In this document: in pieces, positions 12,424-23,592 of the stretch
Layout of the letters: the number at the start of each line of letters is the position of its first letter
Numbering within the stretch: the stretch's first letter is position 1
NCBI GenBank assembly: GCA_039000515.1
Contig: JBCFYV010011164.1
Location: forward strand, 35,050,021 to 35,114,020
Direction: 5' to 3'
DNA length: 64,000 bases
Source: Timema cristinae
Taxonomy: Eukaryota; Arthropoda; Insecta; Phasmatodea; Timematidae
Position numbers and translations under genes: made by a program
Notes under the pieces: model-generated
What the model was told of the DNA's origin: nothing
The model's database searches: none
Seen by the model: the letters and a program-made list of their open reading frames with translations, nothing else

Positions 12424-13305
12424 GTCAATTTATGATTGCCAAAGCTTTCTCTTGGTTTTTGGCCTGAAAATAAGTATGACCTATGGCCTGCCTTATAATA
12501 GCTTTTAAACTGGAGTTTTTCTACACTTCATTATCATTAGTAAATAGTAAGGTCACTTATATCATTTTCCGCCAACCCAGCACACCAATAATTACTATAC
12601 ACTTTCTTAAAATTGAGTATTGAAACGTCAAAGTTTTCTTTGTATATAGGTTGCCTGAAGAGAGAGTGAGTCAAAAAACTGGGACGAAAAACTACGCTTC
12701 AAAATATTACTTATGCTTTTTGACACAGCAGCCCTCCTCATCCACTGCTGCACTTGTTGACGCACTCGTCATTCTACTACTGTACGTAAAGAAACAAACC
12801 TCTTCCCTTGGAGGATCAAACAAGCGTCAATATTCTGTAAAATAAAACTAAACTTACTGTAAATTGGTGATAAATACATTATTTTTAATAGAGTGACGAT
12901 AATTATATCTAGAAGCAATTAATATTGCTAAAAACAACCTAAAAAATAAGATTTTAACAGTATTAAACGTACGATTATACACCAATCAAGATAGTAAACT
13001 CATGCGTTAACACTCATCTAGGGAAACGCTGCTTCCCTTTCCCCGATGAGGGCCAGACAGACTCGAAAACAAACGATTGACGGAATAAAGAGCGAGGAGA
13101 CCAACTAGCTGGCCGGTCAGTCTGAGAAAGAACTGCTTGCTCTAAGAAAGAACTGCCACCTCAACTCAGTATACTTGCTGGAGATGTTTCTAATTAAACT
13201 GACTCGTTTAAACTTTATATTTCTCTTATTTTCTTCATTCCCTTTTTAATTTTAAGGAAATATTGCGTCTCCTGCTTCCAATGAATAAACGCCACTGCGG
13301 CTTGC
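12421..13305. other. No recognised gene
   Basis: Includes a 64-codon open frame at 12651 without recognisable features, and a GC-richer patch at 13010-13160 of unknown nature. Confidence 0.5.
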
Positions 13306-13309
13306 GATG

Positions 13310-14480
13310 GACAAACTACATGGTACAGCTCTTGATCTTCTTGATTACAGCAAAATATTGAATAGTGTAGAATTTGACATACTTTAAAAAATCTTAATTT
13401 TTACCTCGCTTTCTCACCTACGTGTGTTCGTTGGGTACGTTCTTAGCTTTTCGGCCGAATGCAAATGGTAGTTTCAAATAATGTTGCCCTGTTAAAGCTG
13501 GTGTGCAGCAAGGCTCTATACTTGGGCCACTTTGGTTCTCTTTATTCACTAATGACTTACCTTACTCGTTTACATACCGGAAGTATCACTTCTATGCAGT
13601 TGATTTACAAATATAACTTTCTGATAGTACTGCGAACTTACCTGCAACTATAGATAAAGTTAATGTGGACTTGAGAGCAATTTCTTTATGGTTACGGGCT
13701 GAAGCTTAACCCAACTAAATCACAAACAATGCTTATTGGGTCATCAAGGCTCTTGTCAAAAGTAAATAGCTCTACCCTTTCCAGTATTTTACTTAATAAC
13801 AATGTTATACCATTTAATATACAAACAAATAATCTAGGCATACTAATGAATGCAAATCTCACCTGGAAAAATCAAATTATCAAAACTTGTCAAAAAACAT
13901 GCATTCCTCTTCAAACCCTAAAAAAGTAAAAAAAAAAAACTTGGTTCCTTTCTCTCTTAAAGTTATGCTTGTCCAAAGCTTGATATTCCCATACTTTGAC
14001 AACTGTGAGATTGTTTATAATGACCTAACTGAAGAGCTTGCACAAAGACTACAGTGATTACAGAATATACGGATTAGATTTATTTAAAATATAAGTACCA
14101 AGACCACATCTCTAAATAATTTGATAAACTGAAGTGGTTACGACTAAATGAACGGCGGACACTTCACTCCCTTAGTCTCCTACACAAGATATTACAAACT
14201 TCCTCACAGCATTACTTAGTAACCAATTTTAAACTACTAAAAAACCAGCATCAGCTTGATACACGTGCTAAAAACTTTACCCTTATAATCATCCCTATTC
14301 ACAAATCTAAATCTTATTCCCGTTCATTCACAGTCGCAGCGTCACGGGCGTGGAGTGCGCTTCCTACCACAGTAAGGGACTTGATTGGGTTGGCTGTTTC
14401 AAAACCGCAGTCAAGCGGAATATTATTTCTAAGAGAATCTAACTCTTCATGCTTTTGTAAACATTTCAAATAAAACTGTT
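13310..14480 (+). mobile_element. Jockey-like LINE reverse transcriptase pseudogene
   Basis: Several frames together give an RT palm and C-terminal domain. 'GVQQGSILGPLWFSLFTNDL' (about 13498) corresponds to the GxPQGSxLGP...NDLP block. It is followed by 'YHFYAVDLQIY', where the catalytic YADD has become YAVD. Downstream are 'LNPTKSQTMLIGSSRLLSK' (about 13710), 'NNLGILMNANLTWKNQI' and a C-terminal block containing 'SRSFTVAASRAWSALPTTV' (about 14320). Frameshifts, stops and loss of the second catalytic aspartate make it inactive. No endonuclease domain or ORF1 is seen. Assignment to Jockey/CR1-type LINEs rests on motif wording. Confidence 0.85.
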
Positions 14481-15595
14481 TATAAGTAAATGCTGGAGTA
14501 ATTGTATGAATGAAGGAATAAATGAAAGAATGGATGCAGGTATTAATTTAACGATTATATTTAAAATTTTAGACAATCATTTTATATTCCTTATTGTTAT
14601 TATAAGTGTGTTTAGTTTAACTGGTTAAGTGTAAGGCAAGGCAAACTAGCCTTAACTTTGCCAAAAGGTTGCAAAATAAAAATAAATGACGAAAATGAAT
14701 GGAATAATTTAGGCTATTCATTTGAGTTCCTCAACAATCCTACTCCCTCAGTAATGCCTTCCAAAATATGGATTTTGAAAAACAAATGCCGAAGGAATAC
14801 TTGTATGAAATCTGAACACCAAACGAGGATTGTTTTGCTTAATTCACGTAGCAATCGATAAGTAGAGCAAAAATTTAATCTCATAAACCATCCTTACATA
14901 TTAGTTCCAAAGCATCCCAACTTTTATACCGCGGATAAATCTCTTACCTGCCAATATAAATAACCTACCTGTCTTTTGTACTTCGCTGACAACAAATCCC
15001 ATACGACTGGCATTTTTCATGGCAATTACTAAGTCCCACGGCCAGACCCTCGACAGAGTTAGTGTCCAAGGTTTTCAGTTCAGCTAGTTTTTATGGTTCA
15101 TGGTGCGGAAGCTGATGACGTCACTTCGTAACCAGAGCCACTCCGCTGCACACAACCGTGAAAACTTTGTGATGTAGCGCGTTTAAATACATCGTCCTAC
15201 ACGACTGTGCGATACTTCAAATATGGTGTTATTTATAAATTATGTACTTATTCATCACAGTTTGATGATTAGAGCAGTGCTTTTTTTTTAAATGCAATAA
15301 TATTATCGATACATTAAAAAAAATGTAACTGTATGAACTGAGAAAAATAGGACTATGCGAGGAAATTTTTTATTTTTTAGCCGGATGTTTTCGTCTATAG
15401 GAAAGTCTTAGATAATAGTTTGAATTTAATCTTTAGTTTCACTTTTTTTTTTCATGCGACGGTTGGTTTTTGCAGAAATAATATGATGACGTCAGAGATA
15501 CGATAACTCAATCCTGCACGCTGAGAGCTTACATTGTAGTAAGTCTGCGACCACTCTTAAGCTATTATTCTTACTCAAGTATCACTTTTATATTA
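14481..15595. other. No recognised gene
   Basis: AT-rich, with one 67-codon open frame at 14658 that is not recognisable. 'gatgacgtcacttcgtaacc' near 15113 contains a CRE-like palindrome without gene context. Confidence 0.5.
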
Positions 15596-15599
15596 AGAA

Positions 15600-15825
15600 T
15601 CAAATAGCAAAAGCTAATATATTTGTTTTGATGAGGATTTACTCGCATCCAGATATCATATTCTGAAGATTAAAAATGATACCTGGAAACGGGAATAGAA
15701 CCCGGGACCTTCATCGTAGTACGTCAGTTATCTAACCACTGAGCTATCCAGTATTCATCCCGTGCCCAGGGTAATTCTTCACTCATATTTTAAGGCAGAG
15801 TCTATGAATGATTAGATAAAACATT
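15600..15825 (-). mobile_element. Family-D SINE
   Basis: The minus strand reads head 'ctggatagctcagtggttag', B box 'cccgggttctattcccgtt', then 'ttcagaatatgatatctgga' and the tail 'tattagcttttgctatttga'. The upstream flank matches the text at 11262, extending the family-D 5' end. Confidence 0.7.
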
Positions 15826-16735
15826 TATTGTTATTATTTATTCAGTACATGGATTATTGTTATTATTATAAATTTTATTACTCAAAATGAAGTTATAATT
15901 TAGCGTGACAATAACATCCAGAATTGCTTATTACAGAGTGTTTAGGATTTTTGTGTTGTCATTAATGAAAGCCCTAGTAAATTATCATTAAATTCTTCTA
16001 ATTAATACATTATAATAATATGTACGATTTAACTATGCTTCCAGATAAAGTAAATATTAATCTCACAGTGAAGGACATGACTAGACAAAACGTAATACCT
16101 TATTTAACTATTTGTGGATGAATATATTTAATTAGCAAAACATATACATATTTAATTAACGTATTATCTTATTCTATATTGAAAAATAGTTGAATTACTT
16201 ACATTGAAACAGTTTATGTTATTTTGATCTTCTCGGTATTTCTAACATGTGGTATCACTATTTTATTCTAACACAAGCACAGTTAGCCAACCAAATATTT
16301 TTGGTGTATTTGGTATTTTTTTTACTCGCTTTCTCTGTCCATCAGAAGAATTGTCACCGTGTCTTTTTATTATCTCATTTTCCTGCATTATATCATTTAA
16401 GAACTTAATTCTAGTAATAATCCGGATTTTAATGTAAGATGAAATAACTTCCATTGGAAGTGTAGGAAACAAAGATGACAGTTTTTAGCTAAACTAGGTT
16501 TTGTTGCTTGTTGACTTACTCATTTCCATGAAACTTTTTAAAATCACATTCACACACACCACTAATGTTAGGCCATGTATCCTATGGTTCTACAAGTCTG
16601 GCCTGTGACAAAATGTCGAATCCAGGAAGATTCATTGTTTGACACTTGGTATGTAAAATTTCCTAAGAACTGGTATTTGTTTTTGTACTAAATTTACAGT
16701 GGTATTAAAGTTGAATAAACTATTTGATAAATCCT
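15826..16735. other. No recognised gene
   Basis: AT-rich. Overlapping 62- and 69-codon frames at 16249-16472 on opposite strands show no recognisable features. Confidence 0.5.
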
Positions 16736-16739
16736 GACA

Positions 16740-17430
16740 TTCACCAGGTTGGCAAAGCTCAAGCGCTTTCTTTAGCCTTAGTGTTTGAAAGGAGCTGTGC
16801 TGCTAACCTGACGTTATGTCTTTCTGCCCCTTCATACTCAACATGGATGTTTTTTTTAGTTTGTAACAAACTTCTACAACGTGATTGTCATGTTTCAGAA
16901 GGGCTAATAAAGGTGCTATATCTATTTGAACACCATCTTGATGACAAAACTCTTTTTCGAATGCTGGTTTCTCAAGAAATAAGTGTAAATGAGGCGCATC
17001 CATAAAAAAACAAAAAAAAAAAACACTTATTTCTTGAGTCCATCGGTTTTAAAACAAAGGCTTATCTACTGAAACATTAAATTCATTCCAAAAATCAAAA
17101 TACTTCCACCCATGTCTGACATACACGCAACAATGTCACAACGACATTCCTTAAGTTTTATAAAAGCAGTATTTAATATTTCAGTTGTGATTATGAAGTC
17201 AAAGTCAACCAATATGGGTTTTTTACAATTAGAAAACAGTGCTCGCCCGATTATTACTTGCATTTGTTTGTAGGGACTTACAATTTGATCAAACCTTGGA
17301 TCATAATCGAATCCTTCTTTTATCTTCATCTCGCTATATTGAAGAGCTGCAACTTTTTCTTGTGTTTATTTATTTTCCCCACCTAACTTCAGTATGTGCA
17401 TCATGTCTTCTAGGAATCTTTGATGGATAA
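16740..17430 (-). mobile_element. P-element / THAP9-like transposase remnant
   Basis: The minus strand encodes two adjoining segments. The first (17329-17066) contains 'SPYKQMQVIIGRALFSNCKK' followed by 'PILVDFDF' and 'CDIVACMSDMGGS', matching the central catalytic region of P-element-type transposases. The second (17003-16803) begins 'MDAPHLHLFLEKPAFEKEF' and continues to 'VCYKLKKTSMLSMKGQKDI', the DxPHLxK-type block and insertion-domain start. A stop and a degenerate gap separate them. There is no THAP zinc finger upstream and no terminal repeats, so this is an internal dead fragment. Confidence 0.75.
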
Positions 17431-18479
17431 CAAGGGAGAGGCCCACTTTTTTTTAGAGTTGACAAACCTGAGAGTGGATAGTGAAATTTTTTTGTAAATA
17501 TACATATGTTTGTCTACCTAAATATCGCAGAGTCAAAGCAAATGCCATTTTTTCATTTGTCCAATTAACTTTGTTTTTATTAAAAAGCTATAAATCCAAC
17601 TGATTACTTGTAAAAACAGCACTTTAATAAAAAAAATTCTTTAACTAATTCGGGACTTTATTAATTTTCAGAAAAATAAATGTGTTCTTGAACCTACAGA
17701 TTTCCAAATATTTAGTTTCAAAGCACTTGATTATTCACTAGTTTGGATTTCAATATTTTATTTTCATATTTTAATTCGAGATATTTTGTAATCATTTCAG
17801 TCTTACTCCCATTTGTTTGATTTGTTTTGTCCCTTGGGTTTTTATAGACACAATTAACTACACTTTCCTCTTAGGTTTTCTTCCTTTGCGTATCTATAGA
17901 TCATAGTATATCACTTACGGTTTGTTTATTCAATCCATTTTCATGCCTAACACGACAACGTGCAGCTACTGAACCGAAGCAACTAGCCAGCCGGGTTTGG
18001 TCTGGTGGAGGTCACGAGCTGACGTCATAGCAGCGCTGCGTGCTCGGGGAAAAACCAACTGCAGGCCGGTATAGGGAACGAGCCATCATTATACTCTAAT
18101 GACCGGGCTAAGTTGGTGTCTACCTTTCTTCTTCAGTGGTTAGCCATGGCCATCTATATGTGGTCTTCTCAATAGTGTGCCGCACCACAGATATTAAATT
18201 GTTGCCAGTACAAAGTAATTGTCAAGGTGTTATTATAAAGAACGAGCCAAAGTTATATTCCAAAAATGTAATATATCAAGTTTTTTTTCAAACTTAGATC
18301 TATTTAAATTGAACAACATATATCTTCACTGAGCTCATATCTTACCCTACTGCAAGGAGAATTAAAGCTTATATCATATAATTCGGTTTGAATAACACCA
18401 AATGCTTGGACATAATTAGGCTGAGAGAAAAATCCCTTAGAAAATGTTGGCATCAATCTATACTTTCCCAAATTTTGTT
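17431..18479. other. No recognised gene
   Basis: AT-rich, with a short GC-richer patch at 17960-18110 containing 'gagctgacgtcatagcagcg'. No coding sequence is recognised. Confidence 0.5.
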
Positions 18480-19008
18480 TCCTACGGCAAGGCCGTAGCC
18501 AGACAATAATTTCAGGGGGATTTTGTGGGAACATCCCCCAATCGCCGGAAGCTAGAAAAAAAATTCTGAATGATAAAGATTCTAGAAGCTATCTGAAATG
18601 TTTTTTTAGGGCGACATAGCCCCGAACTGCTGAAGGCTAGGACAAACTCTGGATATTAAACAGCTCTAGAAGCTCTCTAAAGTGTTTTTTATGGTAACAT
18701 AACTCCCTAACTGCCAGAGGCTTGGAAAAATTCAAAATATTAAATACCTCTAGAAGAGATCTAAAGTTCTTTTAATAGTAACATAGCCCCCTAACTGACA
18801 GAGGCTAGGAAAAATTCTAAATATTAAAATTTTCTAGAATTTCTCTGAAGTGCTTTTTATGGTAACACAGTCCCCTAATTTGTACTTTTATCTTAATTTC
18901 GATATTGTGTGAACCACAAATAAAGGCATATATATTTTGTTCAAAACATTTCGGGAGGGGGGTTTGAACCCCCATCCTCCCTCCACCGGCTACGGCCTTG
19001 TCCTCCGG
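18480..19008. mobile_element. hAT-type non-autonomous transposon with 8-bp target duplication
   Basis: The ends are 'caaggccgtagcc' (18488) and 'ggctacggccttg' (to 19000), exact 13-bp inverted repeats. They are flanked by 'tcctacgg' (18480-18487) and 'tcctccgg' (19001-19008), a 7-of-8 match consistent with the 8-bp duplications of hAT transposition. Next to the right end lie 'gggaggggggtttgaacccc' type subterminal runs. The core is a tandem repeat (separate entry). It encodes no transposase. Confidence 0.8.
18545..18880. repeat. 84-bp tandem repeat, four copies, inside the hAT-like element
   Basis: The word 'tctaga' recurs at 18581, 18665, 18749 and 18833, exactly 84 bp apart, within units containing 'gaggctaggaaaaattctaa' and 'ggtaacatagccccctaact'. 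Confidence 0.85.
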
Positions 19009-19224
19009 GACTCTTTTTCACGCATACCGATAACCTGACAGCCATGGACACAAATCTCGCTACCTGCTGTTATGAAAAATCTAACAATAGATCAAAACAA
19101 CAGGAAACAATCTGGGCGATAAATCCGAAACCGTGCCTGTCAGGGACAGTCCTAGTCCCTGTTTTTTTTTTTTAATGAGAGAGAGAGAAATTGTGTGCGG
19201 TGCACCATACCATTTATATTTAAT

Positions 19225-19440
19225 AATCTGCTTTTTTATTATCTGTTCGGAATATGCGCATATTTACACTTACAAGTGAGATATCACTTATTTTAGAGTG
19301 GGTGTACCCACATTTGCCTTGAGGGAAAGCAGGAAGCTATTGGAAGGGGGAGGGGGGAACTGTCCCTCAGTATATCCTGCCAAGATTTGTGAGCCCTGAC
19401 CTCCCCGTAGCCCAGACGAGACGAGAATGATGTGCCCATC
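19225..19440 (-). mobile_element. Diverged family-B-like SINE
   Basis: The order of blocks matches family B on the minus strand: 'cccacatttgccttgaggga', 'cagtatatcctgccaagatt' and a damaged tRNA-like head. Similarity is weak. Confidence 0.4.
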
Positions 19441-19823
19441 GGTGAGGGCTTTTACTAGTTTAAGTCATTATTATTTATTTATGAAGATGTAGCGTATCAG
19501 TTTGGAAATAGTTTTTGTCACCTTTTATCTGCGATAGGGGAAAGGAATCATGTTTGCCGAGCACTGTCTATCGACTAATCCTAATAATATTTAAATGTGA
19601 GTTGGTGTCTGTCTGTTACTCTTTAATGCAAAAACTACTACGATGATTGTGGTAATAGTTCGCTTGGAAATAGCTTTGACGTCCCGTATGACAGAGAAGA
19701 CGGTCCCCTCCTTTGATACTCAATATATTTAACATAAATTTGAGTAATAAACAATATATTGTTTAACTATAGCTATTTATTTGTGTGTTGTGATCATAAT
19801 AACGCCAGTAGTATTAGCCCTAA

Positions 19824-19970
19824 GAGAACCCCGCTTCCTATGACGAGTCTAAGCACTCACATCCTGTTTGAGTGCCATTATAATTGAACTAAATCGCTCA
19901 TGACAGCGCAGTGATTTCCCTCTCCGATTTTGACCTGCTTTTCACATCCGGTTAGTTACCCACATATCCC
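19824..19970 (+). repeat. Left arm of a ~150-bp inverted repeat
   Basis: Begins 'gagaaccccgcttcctatga' and ends near 'gttagttacccacatatccc'. The reverse complement recurs at 23442-23592 at roughly 75-80% identity by eye. The two arms bracket a 3.5-kb GC-richer island with the unrecognised gene at 20751. Confidence 0.8.
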
Positions 19971-20690
19971 CCCATATCCCCCTCCCCGAGGTTATTTTCC
20001 GTAAGCAGTGTATTGTGATGTCAATTAAACTTCTTTCCACATCCGGTTAATTCCTCCACTCTCCCCCAAGACCATGCCCCTCTGACAGAGGCCACCAAAG
20101 TGGCTCATGGGTTTATGATTTCAATGTGTGCACCTTGGGTTTGGGTAGGAGGGAGCGTGCAGTCTTGGGCACTCCTCTCTTGACGTGCCTGAATGGGGGT
20201 TCAAACCCTAGACCATAATTAAACAGACAGTGTTTGGAACTCACCCCTCGAAAACCACAAACTCAAACTAAAAAGCGGACTTGGGCGTCAGGCCTTGTGT
20301 GCCCCAGGGTGTGCACTCCGTGTGTCAGGGTAGTTTTTATTTATTGGTGGGGAACGTGCGGTCCATGGCGTCAAATACTCCTCCCATGATGTGTAGAGAA
20401 GCATCCTCTCTCGATAAGTATCAAACATCAAGTGTGAGTTTTTGGCAATGTCTTGCTGTAATTTTCCCTGACCCCCTTTCCACATCCGGATGTCCCAGGT
20501 CATTACTCTGTGTCTAAACATGTTCAAACAGGAAAATACTGGCTGGAACTTGGTCAGTAAGGTGTTGTGACCCCTTTTCACATCTGGGGGCCCCAGGTCA
20601 TTAATCGTGACTAAACAGGTTCAAACAGTAAAATACGGGCTAGCACTGGCTCCACTGTGATTTTCCACATCGGCGTCGATCGGGGGTGAA
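19930..20690 (+). repeat. Iterated 'cacatccgg' motif cluster
   Basis: The core 'cacatccgg' or a close variant occurs at 19943, 20038, 20481, 20579 and 20666. It is usually preceded by 'gtgattttcc' or 'ctgaccccttt' and followed by 'ccaggtcatta' or 'gttagtt'. Longer imperfect duplications ('gttcaaacaggaaaatactg' versus 'gttcaaacagtaaaatacgg') link 20520 and 20629. The repeats lie immediately upstream of the gene at 20751 and within the inverted-repeat arm, so they could be regulatory or replication repeats. That role is inferred. Confidence 0.6.
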
Positions 20691-20750
20691 TATATAGGGG
20701 GGTAGGGTCGCCTGGTTGACTATTTATAAGCGTCTGTAGAGTAGATCACG

Positions 20751-21519
20751 ATGGACAAGTTAAAGCAGCTGGTAAATATTGTTGACGCCATACATACTGT
20801 AAAATTGTGTGATCTAATCGTAGATCAAAATTACTTGGTGAATAAACTAAAAGCGGTCAATACAAAGTTCAGGAGACGCCTAATATCATATTTATATGGC
20901 GAGCTATGTGTATTGTTACCCTGTCATTTTGGTACCTAACGGATGAAGACGTCTGTGATCTTAATAAGGAAAAACTGATATTTACCTACGCCGGAATAAA
21001 GCCCGGTACACCTACAATTGTAAACTTTGAACGCGTTTAAGAGACGGGCAGCAGAATCAAGCAGTTAATAACATCAGGCAACACGTCTTCACTGGCAGTA
21101 AAAACAAGTTTAACATCAGTGCAAGAGTTAAAGACATGTAATATCGTCAACGCAGCAAATCATCCAGCGCGTTTAATGGTCAGGTACGCTCACCAGGTTA
21201 GAACCGGATGTATTTATTTAACGTTGGTGGGTCATACGTTGCGGGGCGTGCCTATATGACAGCAGAAAATATTCACAATGTGGCCGTGAGCGATAGACAC
21301 GTAATTTACAAAGTGGTGAGCCAAGGCAGAGAGGATCGAGGCTACACTGAGTTTTGCGACTCTACCTGTCACACGATAAGAGCGACTGAAGTACTACCCT
21401 ACAAGAGAATCGAGGAGTCTTACATGTGTGATATGACATGTGCTGTGTACATTTACACAAAGGAGACGCTGTGGCCGTGTTTCCTAGGCCTCCACACCAC
21501 CCACCACAACCCTTCATGA
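20751..21519 (+). pseudogene. Unrecognised intronless gene, broken (virus-like style)
   Basis: A start codon at 20751 opens 'MDKLKQLVNIVDAIHTVKLC', which runs 62 codons. The coding pattern then continues in another frame ('DEDVCDLNKEKLIFTYAGIK', about 20942). One in-frame stop lies near 21040. After a further shift near 21208 it runs for 103 codons, including 'GGSYVAGRAYMTAENIHNVA', ending at 21519. Altogether about 250 codons with two frameshifts and a stop. Composition is GC-richer than the surroundings and no intron is apparent. 'tatttataag' at 20722 could be a TATA box, about 30 bp before the start region. I recognise no family. A viral or large mobile-element origin is inferred from style and the flanking inverted repeats. 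Confidence 0.55.
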
Positions 21520-21539
21520 CGTCACAGCCACGGCGATTT

Positions 21540-21960
21540 TGTGCAAGATAGAAAATTATATCTACATATTTAATATAAACTGCCTCTAAGGTTATATCTT
21601 CTGATCTACAAAGTTATGTTTCGTCCTACATTCAACCACGTGGTTGGTCAAACAAATATTGTTTTTGGACTATTGTTGTACTAAATATCTAAGGAGAGGA
21701 TTTAAATTATGCATTTATGAATAATATACTTAAAACGCTTCGCTTTTCCCATTGGATGATGCCTGACAGACTTGTGTACGCCTGCCATGTGGTCTACACG
21801 AATAATAATAAAATATACATTTATATTACTACTTCTCATAAAATAATAGTGGATATTAAATAACTAAATTAATACAGATACATTTTAATATAAAATATTT
21901 GTGTACTAACTCACCTCGGCAAGATGTCTGCAGATATCAATCTCACTTTTGAAAACTACA
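21540..21960. other. AT-rich spacer inside the inverted-repeat island
   Basis: No coding sequence is recognised. The abrupt drop in GC marks the end of the gene above. Confidence 0.5.
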
Positions 21961-22200
21961 AGATTGTCAATCATGGCCGACCCACGTGTGCCACGGCTGG
22001 TTCAACCGGAGAGAAGAACTGAAGTCGGGGATCGACTCAGAGGCCGGCTGCGCACATAGCGACGCTGGTGGTCATTCGAAGAACTCGTGACTTGCTTCAA
22101 TTGTTTCCTTTTCTCCACACGTTCATCCTTATTTGTTTCTGCCTGTTTTTCGTAATTTATCCCCCCTTCCTTCTTTTTCATGTCCGACCTGCATCGACAG

Positions 22201-22456
22201 TATATATAGGTCCGCCACAGTATCAAAAGTACAGAGTCGGTACAAAGCGGTTCCACAACGAAAAGAATCAACAAGGAAACTCCGCCCATCAGCAACGCGA
22301 AGGAACATGGAGTCCGTGACGTCGGATTCGCCACCTTAGCTTGTCGATAGGATGATGGATCACCCGATCCAACTCGCCGGTAACATGGACGACGTTTCTG
22401 TAGTATTAGTATCCAGCCGTCGTAACCAAGTCTGTAGGACTTGGGCTCTTGTATAG
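22201..22456 (+). promoter_or_regulatory. TATA promoter with exon-like leader and two tiny frames
   Basis: TATATATA at 22201-22208 is followed about 100 bp later by ATG at 22307 (10 codons, 'MESVTSDSPP', stop 22337-22339). A second ATG in the same frame at 22352 opens 34 codons ('MMDHPIQLAGNMDDVSVVLV...') ending at 22456. The region is GC-richer and resembles a transcribed leader or first exon. No splice donor or domain is convincing. The minus-strand 110-codon frame over the same region looks like a shadow. Confidence 0.35.
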
Positions 22457-22559
22457 TTTAAGAGAAGTTTTAAATTTTTATGTTTTAAAGGAAATTTATA
22501 TTTTATTATTTGGCGAGAAGCCAAGGTTTTGGAAACTCTCAATTAGAATCTTTTCAGTT

Positions 22560-23440
22560 TAACTGATACGTAATTAGCTTCAACATGGACGTTTTTTCCT
22601 TTGACACTGTTCTAACGTAAAAGCCTCTGGCTTAGAAAGTATGTTTTTTTGTTAGATTCGTGATTTAGACTAAGTCACAAGTCCAATACAACCTCAATAT
22701 TAATCATGCCAACCTAAACGTCATGAACATTAGTTTTTGTTGTTGATGGTTAGCACTAGGATGTCCATTTTTCTTTTGCCTTATGCAACTCAGTCATATG
22801 TGATAGAGTTTTGGTGTTGTAGTCAATCTTCTAGTAGAGTATTAGCGAGGGTGCTCAACCTAGGGGAAATTACACTAGTGTCATAGTGGGGTCCGCGCAA
22901 AATAAATCTATTTTATTTTTGCCCGTGACTAGGCTTCTAAGTTAGTATTGATCTAGATAGATGCCAATGTACTATTGAATGCTCTGGCAGTACGTAGGGG
23001 AAAATGACCAGCTGTAGTACATTAATGACGCCTGTTTCTTAGCCATCAATTAGCTGGACATATCAGCTGAGTATCCAACATGTTTTATGGATCCCTTTAA
23101 ATATTTAACGCTACCAAGTGAGACTGTATAAATGATATCTTCGTAATTTACTCTTTGCTATTCTTTAACTAATTGTTCATTTACTCCTTGTTTAGAAAAC
23201 TCTTGTCACTGTGGCAAGTTTGAATTGGTACCGCATGCTTCACATGTGGCCTGGCGACAGTACAAGTAATCTCTCAAGTCAATTTGTTGTTTGGAAGAAT
23301 TTAATTCTCATTAATATTCCTATATTCATGTAAAACTTGTATATTTCTTAATTTGTTTATTGTTTACCAAATAAATCTAAACTGTTAAAATGACTATATG
23401 TTTTTATATATATTATGTGTACCCTGTAAGCAAAGCTGGT
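22560..23440. other. No recognised gene
   Basis: AT-rich sequence up to the right inverted-repeat arm; no coding pattern. Confidence 0.5.
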
Positions 23441-23441
23441 A

Positions 23442-23592
23442 CATATGTGGGTGGGGGAACTAACCGAATGTGAAAAGAAGGTCAAAATTGGAGGGGGAAA
23501 ATCACAGCTATGTCATGAGCGATGTAGGGCAATTGTAACGGTTATCAAACAGGATGTGAGTGTTTAGACTCGTCATAGGAAGTGGGGTTCTC
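23442..23592 (-). repeat. Right arm of the ~150-bp inverted repeat
   Basis: Reverse complement of 19824-19970. Shared landmarks on the plus strand are 'gaatgtgaaaagaaggtcaa', 'gtcatgagcgatgtaggg' and 'actcgtcataggaagtgggg'. Confidence 0.8.

Noticed and set aside
15113..15135. CRE-like TGACGTCA palindromes (also near 18020 and 57250)
   Set aside because: Isolated 8-bp matches without a promoter or gene nearby.
22002..22334. 110-codon minus-strand frame in the inverted-repeat island
   Set aside because: Overlaps the TATA leader on the plus strand; no motif and no promoter in its own direction.
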